Below, piece by piece: positions 59,201 to 64,000 of a stretch of DNA of 64,000 bases (position 1 is the first letter of the stretch; every line of letters starts with the position of its first letter). Location: assembly GCA_958298945.1 (NCBI GenBank), contig OY282606.1, positions 44,095,920 to 44,159,919 of the forward strand, given 5' to 3'. Source of the stretch: Atherix ibis. Its lineage: Eukaryota > Arthropoda > Insecta > Diptera > Athericidae. A program made the position numbers and the translations under genes. Under the pieces are notes generated by a model. It did no database searches. It was not told the DNA's origin and worked only from the letters and a program-made list of their open reading frames with translations.

Positions 59201-62200
59201 GACAAGTAACAGTGATTTTTTTTTGCATTTAAGGATTACCCAATTGAGGGATATATACCATACGGTGTTGTAACTGAAATGCACCTTCATTTGTGGGATT
59301 GTTCAATAGACTACCGGCCACTTTATCTACCATTTCGCGCGGTCGCAACTCTTGGAAATTTCATGATCAGCAGCAATTTAACAACTGCAAGTTCCGGTTG
59401 TACCTTGCGTTTTGTCGCTGAAGAAGGTTCACTGTGTTTAGCGCCATACGTAAGTAATTTTATATACTTACGTAATTTTGAAGAAACGAAAGCGAACATT
59501 TTGGGCATTTTTCAATTGCAGGAGCCATGCAAGGGTGACAAGGAAAAATCAGCTGAAAACGTTATAACTGCGCTGCCTTCATTAGATCTAGTCTGTGTAC
59601 TGGACCTGGGTCTGTTCGAGATCTCATTAAGACTGAACGAGAAGCAAACAGCATCGTTTCCGAAATTCGATTTGCGCGCATCGATCAATGATGTGCACAT
59701 ACGCACATGTTCGGATTCTGGACATGCGTTGGCGCAACTCATCGCCTATTTGGCATCCGATGGTGATCTCAATAAAAAAAACGAACCCAATGAAGCGGAT
59801 TCTAGTGAAATGGGATCGGTGAGTGATAAATTATCATATTTTTCAGTTGCTTATTTTTTGTCTATAATACATTGTTAAAAAAATGTTTTTTTTTTAAAAA
59901 AAAAGAAGACATTTTCCCATAAAAAAGATGAAGATGAGCTACTAACTGTTAAACAAACAGTTCAGGTGGTTCCGGAAGTTTCACCAATACAACAGGAACG
60001 TGTCAACACGTTAATGGCTGAAGCAATGCAGGAGAGCCTAAGAACTGTTCCTCGTAAGTTATTATTAGTTTTGTTTATATTTAAGTTATTTCTTTAAAAA
60101 CATATTTTTGGAAATCAAGTCAAAATTAAACTGAACGGACGGATACACGGATGTTGAGATGAGAGAAAATTCTTATCATTGATTGGATTTGATTGTTCAA
60201 AATTTTTAATGACTGATTTGTAACAGAATTTTTTATTGATTTACGTGTTTGTCGCATCCTATTTCTGTTCACAGATGGATTGTCTAATTGAGTGCATCCG
60301 ACGCAGTAAAAGAATTGAGTCTAATTAGACATGGCGCCATACTGCGTCGGATTCGCTCTAATTGAGCGAATCCTACGCAGTAAGGCGCCATGCCTAATTA
60401 AACTAAATTTTCATGAAATTATGAAATCAAAGTTTGTACATACCAATTTCGATTTTAATTAATAAATAGGGTTTTCCAATAAGAGTGATATGATTTCTAA
60501 GTGACGTTTCGGCCATTTGTAATATGTCATGATCTGTCATTTTTATTTTCATTGTATTCAGTAATGTTTACAATTTCATCATGGAGAGATATACGCAAGA
60601 ACAACGTTTACAAATTATTCAATTTTATTATCAAAACAATCGTTCTCCAATTGCAACTTTTCGTTCGCTCACTTTCATCGGAGTGGTGCGGTAAATAAAT
60701 TAAACTGTCGATTTTGGTGCGAAGAAAATCCACAAATTATTCATGAACACCCATTACATTTGTGGCAAAGTGGACTTAAAACTAAAATATTCGTACATGC
60801 GGTCATACAAACATGCACACAACATGCATACTACAAAATACACACAATGGCATTGAATGGTATTCGGCTGACCACGATGACAACATATGTGCGTTGCACA
60901 GTCAGTCGTACGATAGCATTCAACGGGAGCACACGTAAGCCAGCATTCAACGAGAACACACGTAAACCAGCATTCAACAGGAACACGCGTAAACTTAAAC
61001 GAAGTGAATTTTATAATTGATATATAACAAAATAAATAAGATTTAAAATTTAAATAATGTGTTGTAATTTCAACAAGTTATTATAACCATACATTCACCT
61101 AAATTGACAGTTTGGTGTGGTTTTTGGTCTGGTGGAAGCATCGGTCCGTACTTCTTTCGAAATGAAGCTGGTAACACCGTTACTGTCAATGGAGAGCGGT
61201 ATAGATCGATGATAACCAACTTTTTATGGCCGAAATTGGAAGAAGTTGATCTTGAAAACATCTGGTTCCAACAAGATGGGGCTACGTGCCACACAGCACA
61301 TGCAAATACCGAATTATTGCGAGAAAAGTTTGGAGATTCGATTATTTCAAGAAATTGTGACAATGAATGGCCTCCAAGAAGTTGTAATTTAACACCATTA
61401 GACTATTTCTTGTGGGGTCATTTGAAGTCATTGGTCTTTAGCAATAAACCAGACTCTCTTTAAACTTTAGAAGTCAATATTGAACATGCTATTCATGACA
61501 TACGACTTGATTTAGTGGAAAAAGTGCTCGAAAATTGGGTGCATCGAATTCGTTCCTGCAAAAGAAGTCGTGGAGGCCATTTAAATGACGTTTTATTCAG
61601 AACTTAATTGTATCGATTGTACTTCACATTAAATAAAAAACATTTGAATTTCCTTAACAATTAGTGTGTTTTTTTTAAAGAAATCATATCACTCTTATTG
61701 GAAAACCCTAAATTATCAGTTCAATTGTTATTAAAGAATCTGAATGAAATTTATAGCTTAGGTAAAAATGGGTCACTTATTTAATTATTAAGTCCCAATT
61801 TATTATTTATAAGAATTCTATAATTTATGAGAGAAAACAAATAAGCAGAATTGGTTAATTTTCTAAAAGTTTATCAGTTTCACAATGATTTTATTTTTTG
61901 TATTTTATTTAAAAATTTGTTTAAATTAGAAACTGGTGAAGAGACAGGATGTCCGTTCGATCAAGGTGTTGAAGTGTTTTTCTTCCCTGACGAAACCCTT
62001 CAATCGAAGAAGAATAAAAATAATTCTAAGGAACTGGCAGACGATTCAGAGCTTAGCGGAAGTACTTCCTTAACTCAGGATGACGATGAGAAATCAATGC
62101 ACGACGATGGTGAGGTGAGCCTTTCGGAATCGTCAACTGCTGAGGCTTGTAGCATAGGAAATCGAAGGGCAAGTGAAGACACCGACAGTTTGAATACAGA

Positions 62201-63928
62201 AATGCGTGACTTATTGAACTTTGAAAATTCCGTAATGCACACGTCCTACATGCCCGACGATTCGGTCGTCGAAGCCTTACCTGAAGTCAAAAAGGAATTG
62301 GGAGAAGTTTCAATGCCGACAACTTCTTCAAAATTGATACCCGGAAGAGATGGTCCTGGCACTAGTAATTCTGGTCGAAAAATAAGCAATGATACTGACG
62401 ATGAATATTGTTTCATCGCCGAAGAAGAGAAAGTACGTGATTAATTACAATTTTTTTGTTACCAATTTCACTTATTTTTCGATATAATTTTTTTGCCATG
62501 TCTCGTTTTCAATTTTCCTAAAAAGCAATCTTTATTCTTATTTTTTTTTTTAAATCTTTAGGCAAGATGTGTTCATGAGGAAGTGGAAGTTAGTGAAGAG
62601 CCAATTCGCATTATTGACAACCATTTTAGTTTGCCAATAGGAAAACCAGATTTACTAAAAGCACCCCAAAGCTTTCCGATGGCTGTGATGCGCTATACAC
62701 TTTGTGAGATGACATTGACATGGCATATTTACGGTGGCAGTGATTTTCCCAAGTCTGATGAATCTGCGTCTAGCAAAGATGACGAAGCTGAAGCGTAAGT
62801 CTTACTCTTGCTAAGAGTTCGGTTCTCTATTCCAAAATTATATACTATCATTTTCTTTTAGGCACATGGTTCGTTTTACCCATTTGCCAATGTCAGATGC
62901 ATATAAATATGGTGTTTCCTATTCGAGAGGCTCGCCAAGTGTACATTTCGGTAATAGAAAAGGATCCAAATTATCATGGAAAAATCGTGGCGGTCGTGGT
63001 CGTAAACATGATGTCCTCATGGAAGTACAGATTAGCAAGGTACTTTCGATACTGGATTATTGCGTAAAAAAAAATACCAAAAAATATTTCTTTAATTTAA
63101 CCGACAGGTTCGTTTTTCTCACGAAACTTATCCTACAAATACCAAGCAAGCATCTCGACAAGTTTTATTGGTGACTGAATTAGAAATTCGGGATCGACTG
63201 AAGGTATCCGAAATAAACAAGTTCCTTTACCATCCGTCGGTGAATCAACGACCGAAAAAGGGTTCACAACACATGATCGTGATAAAGGCGCTGCACATAC
63301 GACCTTGTCTATCGCTTTCAGCACAGGAATGTTGCTTACGAGTTTCAATGCTGCCTCTGCGTTTAAACATAGATCAGGATTCGTTGTTGTTTTTGGTGCA
63401 ATTCTTCAGTGAATTCGGTGGTGCTGGAAAAGATGGCAGTAAGGATAGTAGCTCCACACGTAGTACACCTACACATCAACCACCAGTTATGATGGTCGAC
63501 GATATACCAGAAGCTGTACAAGATCTTCATGCTCGGAAACTGGTATCAGAAAATTTAATGTTGCTAATGGAGGATGAAGAAAAGGAAAAGGACGTACAGG
63601 AAGCGACATGTGATATGACCGAAGATACTCCAATTTACTTTAGGTTAGAAGCACAAAAAAATTGAGTTAACTTTAAATTTGCTGTTGGCTAGTTTTCAAC
63701 TTAAATTAAAGAAAAAGTTTTTTCCAAATTTATTTCCAAATTAAAAATTAATTTTTCGTTATAAATTTTAAAATATTCCAGAGAAATTGAATTTAGTCCT
63801 GATGTTCCGATCAAACTCGATTACCACGGCAAACGGATTGAACTATCAAGAGGACCACTGGCTGGTCTATTGATGGGCTTGGGGCAATTGCACTGTTCCG
63901 AAATTCGTTTAAAGAAAATTTGCCATAA
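46911..63928 (+). CDS. Atg2: Autophagy-related protein 2 (Atg2), 20 exons, partial at both ends
   Basis: Atg2 is a rod-shaped bridge protein that moves phospholipids from the ER to the growing autophagosome membrane. It works with WIPI/Atg18 and Atg9. The spliced reading matches ATG2 along its length. It begins with the chorein-N region (PWNALMSDD, RLTVRP), then SHRIP and RFPIPDSRP. PFSSKR..., VIPGD..EM, YNRIN.DLLMWE, CSIDYRPLYLP and CADS-like CSDSGHAL follow. DEYCFI is at the LIR position, and WHIYGG...DF, HHVLME-like HDVLMEVQISKV, INKFLY, LRLNIDQD and IYFRE.EFSPDVPI.LDYHGK complete the match. All 20 exons have GT/AG borders and compatible phases, giving 5,660 coding nt (about 1,886 codons). 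About 45 N-terminal residues lie on an exon I cannot find. The C-terminal remainder of ATG_C is outside the window. It is somewhat longer than typical ATG2 proteins (about 1,900-2,100 aa) because of acidic, low-complexity linkers. Two introns host transposons. Confidence 0.95.
47645..47760. repeat. Dispersed repeat, copy 2 (partner at 1.42 kb)
   Basis: Shares gcgtctttttaagaatgcca and a later ttaccatattgctcttgta stretch with 1,424-1,530. It lies within the 7.5-kb Atg2 intron (47,230-54,772). Confidence 0.55.
47765..50706. other. Atg2 intron, AT-rich part
   Basis: Intronic sequence with no open gene. A less AT-rich stretch at 48,830-49,450 probably derives from an old repeat but carries no recognisable protein motif. 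Confidence 0.45.
50709..51966 (-). mobile_element. Mariner element within the Atg2 intron
   Basis: A 1,258-bp element with TIR cgagggtcgttcaataagtc and its inverse, and TA flanks at 50,707-50,708 and 51,967-51,968. It lies antisense to Atg2. The TIRs resemble those of the 14- and 33-kb mariners but differ at several positions, and the transposase is clearly divergent, so it is a sister lineage. Confidence 0.9.
50772..51805 (-). pseudogene. Mariner transposase (D34D), four lesions
   Basis: Start taken at MEKSEFRAV (51,805). HTH region: LKGLSPKEIKAELDAVHGTS and NWVNEFKRGR. There is a stop after LILIDR (near 51,551). A frameshift lies around the second HTH (ATGVA/SILHE), with another near WHSF/LALFHRN. 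The core is then open: VTVDETWIHYY (first Asp), LHQDNARVHT (second) and YSPDLAPSD (third, 34 residues later). The codon after that third Asp is a stop (TAG, 50,956-50,958 in reverse) where the family has Tyr. The C-terminus continues to GDFVEK. It is inactive. Confidence 0.88.
52395..52990 (+). pseudogene. DD41D mariner relic in the Atg2 intron
   Basis: Plus-strand fragments: a degenerate FSDEAHQP first-Asp box with NKQNWRIW-like sequence (about 52,535-52,600), YTVNSERYRDML (52,621-52,655), and a missing second-Asp box. DVNWLPRSCILTPYDQFL (52,785-52,840) contains the third-Asp region. It is old and inactive, and sense-oriented relative to Atg2. Confidence 0.65.
53113..53412 (+). repeat. Imperfect tandem repeats in a mariner leader
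   Basis: A block of about 100 bp running from ccgatttgagttctgt through ttaagttggtacatctgttg to agccaagagtacatcta occurs at about 53,115-53,215 and again at about 53,311-53,408. A shorter third copy of its first 45 bp lies between them (53,252-53,297). The array ends about 35 bp before the transposase Met. Confidence 0.85.
53446..54509 (+). pseudogene. Mariner transposase (D34D), nearly intact
   Basis: Starts MDLNLQQRTCIKFCG. It has one in-frame stop at codon 42 (TAG, 53,569-53,571; YQ-stop-HERF) and one frameshift near 53,825 (NFMQK / RVDVAKDM). Otherwise it is open to the natural end FEGDNIDLDE at 54,509. Domains: HTH and linker to about residue 125. The DDD core follows with ITGDETWVYEYD (first Asp), LHHDNAPSHSA (second) and SPDLAPCDFFLF (third, 34 residues on). 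It is the closest full-length relative in this window of the three deletion derivatives at 18, 36.5 and 44.6 kb. It is sense-oriented within the Atg2 intron. I could not identify its TIRs. Confidence 0.9.
54773..54875 (+). CDS. Atg2: Atg2 exon 2
   Basis: Follows a T-rich tract and attacag. Encodes LNRVKAKLHDTEIRLEYLP and GIAIVIKID, the continuation of the chorein-like beta groove. The phases at both ends (1 in, 2 out) fit the flanking exons. Confidence 0.93.
54958..55141 (+). CDS. Atg2: Atg2 exon 3
   Basis: Acceptor tttatag, donor gtaagt. Encodes LYYENEAGSDPL, then ATYASHHVKMEGITFYTEEF, the conserved strand region after the N-terminal groove. Ends in phase 0. Confidence 0.93.
55260..56024 (+). 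CDS. Atg2: Atg2 exon 4 with acidic and charged linkers
   Basis: Acceptor aaattag, donor gtaaaa, 255 codons in phase 0. Contains an acidic Asp/Glu-rich linker, the FPGPK-like segment SISGPKVILESSLGAFFLFLSPRQLHLL and a Lys/Gln-rich coiled-coil-like stretch. A Ser-rich linker follows. It ends IRIACITIVLLHE. Confidence 0.93.
56116..56454 (+). CDS. Atg2: Atg2 exon 5
   Basis: Acceptor tttatag; starts EILVEYSSHRIPAQLSEQS. Ends LIEFYREE before a weak donor, gttcgt. Encodes part of the central beta-rich rod. Confidence 0.9.
56520..56824 (+). CDS. Atg2: Atg2 exon 6
   Basis: Acceptor ggttag, donor gttagt. Encodes LYGGIPKRADVILNIKQTTP, TKEIDISIFDRLHAVF and IEAPSVDIRI. Leaves two bases of an Arg codon completed by the next exon. 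Confidence 0.91.
56937..57105 (+). CDS. Atg2: Atg2 exon 7
   Basis: Acceptor attag, donor gtaagt. Encodes RFPIPDSRPLHDPGRVPWW and LLPSLIEIAANELDINYY, a region well conserved among ATG2 proteins. Confidence 0.93.
57504..57598 (+). CDS. Atg2: Atg2 exon 8
   Basis: Acceptor caatag, donor gtaaga. Encodes ENLNSPKIHLGKSTLIDKGD and ends in phase 2. A short exon following a 398-bp intron. Confidence 0.88.
57704..57903 (+). CDS. Atg2: Atg2 exon 9 (alternative acceptor 6 bp downstream)
   Basis: Encodes SIEFPSEEVLRTIIRKISD and the conserved PSPFSSKRVC. Two in-phase acceptors (ending at 57,703 or 57,709) would differ by two residues. The donor is gtaatt after one base of the next codon. Confidence 0.88.
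57979..58102 (+). CDS. Atg2: Atg2 exon 10
   Basis: Acceptor tttgcag, donor gtaagt. Encodes DPETLIIPGDLDEMRTFCDN, a recognisable ATG2 motif (VIPGD..EM..F), then VNLPIASIQL. Confidence 0.94.
58237..58933 (+). CDS. Atg2: Atg2 exon 11
   Basis: Acceptor atccag, donor gtgagt. Encodes SKHMYETIYNRINTDLLMWE, a Ser/Asp-rich acidic linker, then LFSVSKFCG and TLYPTPKNLTL. About 232 codons, the largest uninterrupted ATG2 match in the gene. Confidence 0.95.
59059..59163 (+). CDS. Atg2: Atg2 exon 12
   Basis: Acceptor ttttag, donor gtatga, 35 codons: RIRVAAGIQNTTLRHN and WLTQLIDMFDVL. Flanked by introns of 125 and 70 bp. Confidence 0.92.
59234..59449 (+). CDS. Atg2: Atg2 exon 13
   Basis: Acceptor tttaag. 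Encodes YPIEGYIPYGVVTEMHLHLW, CSIDYRPLYLPFRAV and ISSNLTTASSGCTLRFVAEE, highly conserved in ATG2. I end it at the gtaagt after APY. The 72-bp intron that follows has no stop and is a multiple of three. Confidence 0.92.
59522..59818 (+). CDS. Atg2: Atg2 exon 14
   Basis: Acceptor ttgcag, donor gtgagt. Encodes SLDLVCVLDLGLFEISLRLN, FDLRASINDVHIRTCSDSGH and LIAYLASDGDLN, all at conserved ATG2 positions. Confidence 0.94.
59909..60053 (+). CDS. Atg2: Atg2 exon 15
   Basis: The acceptor is in an unusual A-rich context (aaaagaag). Either the AG at 59,904-59,905 or the one at 59,907-59,908 keeps the frame. Encodes a Lys/Glu-rich stretch and QERVNTLMAEAMQESLRTVP. Ends with one base before gtaagt; the next exon completes a Gln codon. 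Confidence 0.85.
60285..60400. repeat. Inverted repeat with a third direct copy, in an Atg2 intron
   Basis: Arms 60,323-60,358 and 60,364-60,399 are reverse complements over 36 bp with three mismatches (core catggcgccatactgcgtcg). A related direct copy of part of the right arm (taattgagtgcatccgacgc) lies at about 60,285-60,309. It is possibly a small MITE or a foldback product. Confidence 0.75.
60761..61089. mobile_element. Solo LTR inserted in the DD41D element
   Basis: A 329-bp insertion beginning TGTGGCAAAG and ending TATAACCA. It is flanked by an exact 6-bp duplication TACATT (60,755-60,760 and 61,090-61,095) that occurs once in the uninterrupted 29-kb copy. TG...CA ends with a short target duplication and no internal coding region are the hallmarks of a solo LTR left by recombination between the two LTRs of a retrotransposon. 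It contains a 27-bp triplication. The family is not identified. Confidence 0.82.
60915..60994. repeat. Three copies of a 27-bp repeat in the LTR
   Basis: Units 60,915-60,941, 60,942-60,968 and 60,969-60,994 share agcattcaac followed by a variable acacgtaarc-type half. They differ at a few sites. Confidence 0.85.
61930..62432 (+). CDS. Atg2: Atg2 exon 16: acidic linker ending in the LIR motif
   Basis: Acceptor aaattag, donor gtacgt. Encodes TGEETGCPFDQGVEVFFFPDE, a long Ser/Asp/Glu-rich linker, and at its end DTDDEYCFIAEEE. Y-C-F-I (62,406-62,417) has the aromatic-x-x-hydrophobic LIR form behind acidic residues, at the position of the known FCIL LIR of human ATG2A and ATG2B. This is the predicted Atg8/GABARAP-binding site. 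Confidence 0.93.
62562..62794 (+). CDS. Atg2: Atg2 exon 17: post-LIR and start of CAD domain
   Basis: Acceptor tttag, donor gtaagt. Encodes IRIIDNHFSLPIGKPDLLKA, matching the YFSxPIG segment of other ATG2 proteins with Tyr replaced by His. MRYTLCEMTLTWHIYGGSDF follows, opening the CAD domain. Confidence 0.94.
62862..63039 (+). CDS. Atg2: Atg2 exon 18: CAD domain
   Basis: Acceptor tttag, donor gtactt. Encodes HMVRFTHLPMSDAYKYGVSY, a basic Gly/Arg-rich linker, and KHDVLMEVQISK. The exon joins phase 0 to VRFSHETYP in the next exon. Confidence 0.93.
63108..63643 (+). CDS. Atg2: Atg2 exon 19: CAD domain, continued
   Basis: Acceptor gacag, donor gttaga. Encodes VRFSHETYPTNTKQASRQVL, ELEIRDRL, INKFLYHPSVNQRPKKGSQH, ECCLRVSMLPLRLNIDQDSL and FLVQFFSEF. 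A variable linker and TPIYF come last. Very high similarity to ATG2 proteins. Confidence 0.95.
63782..63928 (+). CDS. Atg2: Atg2 exon 20: start of ATG_C domain
   Basis: Acceptor ttccag, donor gtaagc. Encodes REIEFSPDVPIKLDYHGKRI, GPLAGLLMGLGQLHCSEIRL and KKICHK, the beginning of the conserved ATG_C domain. The gene continues beyond the right edge of the window (an estimated 200 or more codons remain). Confidence 0.95.
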
Positions 63929-64000
63929 GTAAGCATCAAACTCCATTAATTTAATATTTTTTGCAATTATAATAAGCACTAACGAGTTCTATTTACTTCT

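Larger units (their letters stand above)
60469..61780 (+). mobile_element. DD41D mariner deletion derivative, copy 2, split by a solo LTR
   Basis: The left TIR gggttttccaataagagtga at 60,469 has TA before it. The inverse terminal sequence ends at 61,708, also followed by TA. Homology with the 29-kb copy continues past this to about 61,780 (ttatagcttaggtaaaaat, ggtcacttat), so 61,708 is the inner repeat and the outer terminus seems to be lost. The transposase starts MERYTQEQRLQIIQFYYQNN (60,582). It shows the same deletion as the 29-kb copy (RSLTFI joined to GAVNKQ) and is interrupted at HEHPLH by a solo LTR. It resumes LTVWCGF, WFQQDGATCHTA and CNLTPLDYFLWG. It ends with SCKRSRGGHLNDVLFRT near 61,605. 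It lies in the sense orientation in the Atg2 intron 60,054-61,929. Confidence 0.88.

Noticed and set aside
59450..59521. Constitutive coding sequence between Atg2 exons 13 and 14
   Set aside because: It has good donor and acceptor sites, and the sequence does not match ATG2 at a position where the flanks are highly conserved. It is kept as an intron with possible retention.
1..64000. CRISPR arrays, bacterial defence operons, rRNA or tRNA genes, or another organised multi-gene system
   Set aside because: None seen. The repeats are transposon ends, hairpins or short tandem duplications, and the only multi-exon gene is Atg2. tRNA detection by eye is weak, so a tRNAscan run would be needed to exclude one.

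Overview
The window is AT-rich eukaryotic DNA with spliceosomal introns (GT...AG) and a dense load of Tc1/mariner DNA transposons. It fits an insect nuclear genome. A dipteran is my best guess, because the transposons are Mos1-like, DD41D (rosa-type) and other mariner lineages common in flies, but nothing here fixes the species. I see no bacterial operons, CRISPR arrays or rRNA. I found no tRNA by eye.

One host gene is certain: the autophagy gene Atg2, on the plus strand from about 46.9 kb to the right edge. I resolve 20 exons with consistent splice phases, about 1,886 codons. They run from just inside the N-terminal chorein region, through a conserved LC3/GABARAP-binding (LIR-like) motif and the CAD domain, into the start of the ATG_C domain. 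The first coding exon (about 45 residues) is not visible in the window, and the last roughly 200 codons lie beyond the right edge. The first visible intron is 7.5 kb and holds two broken mariners in opposite orientations plus an older relic. A later intron (60,054-61,929) holds a DD41D element that is itself split by a solo LTR.

The left 46 kb contains no convincing host exon. It is either intergenic or the first intron of Atg2, and it is largely a transposon graveyard. (1) DD41D mariner relics occur at about 1.0, 2.4-3.1, 4.6-4.9, 16.4, 26.1-26.9, 28.3-29.1, 29.2-30.2, 30.9-31.2 and 41.8-42.4 kb, and also in Atg2 introns at 52.4 and 60.5 kb. (2) A recent D34D mariner family has two nearly identical 1.3-kb copies with perfect TA target duplications (13,955-15,250 and 33,426-34,726). 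(3) Two Mos1-type deletion copies lie at 20.8-21.6 and 22.7-23.8 kb. (4) Three copies of a shared deletion derivative lie at 18.0, 36.5 and 44.6 kb. (5) Older mariner relics lie at 8.1-8.9, 15.6, 19.0, 22.3, 38.3 and 45.6 kb. (6) A 3.1-kb Tc1-like element at 10.0-13.2 kb is interrupted by a LINE RNase H fragment, a second Tc1 fragment and a foldback MITE. (7) A PIF/Harbinger element lies at 31.8-33.2 kb. (8) LINE reverse-transcriptase relics lie at 3.4-4.5, 31.5 and 39.4-40.0 kb.

No transposase here is intact. The most notable observation is that two separate families (the 18/36/44-kb copies and the 29/60-kb DD41D copies) each share identical internal deletion junctions. Each therefore spread as an already crippled, non-autonomous element mobilised in trans. 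Several near-perfect inverted duplications (3.1, 19.8, 33.3, 45.9 and 60.3 kb) look like template-switch or foldback events.
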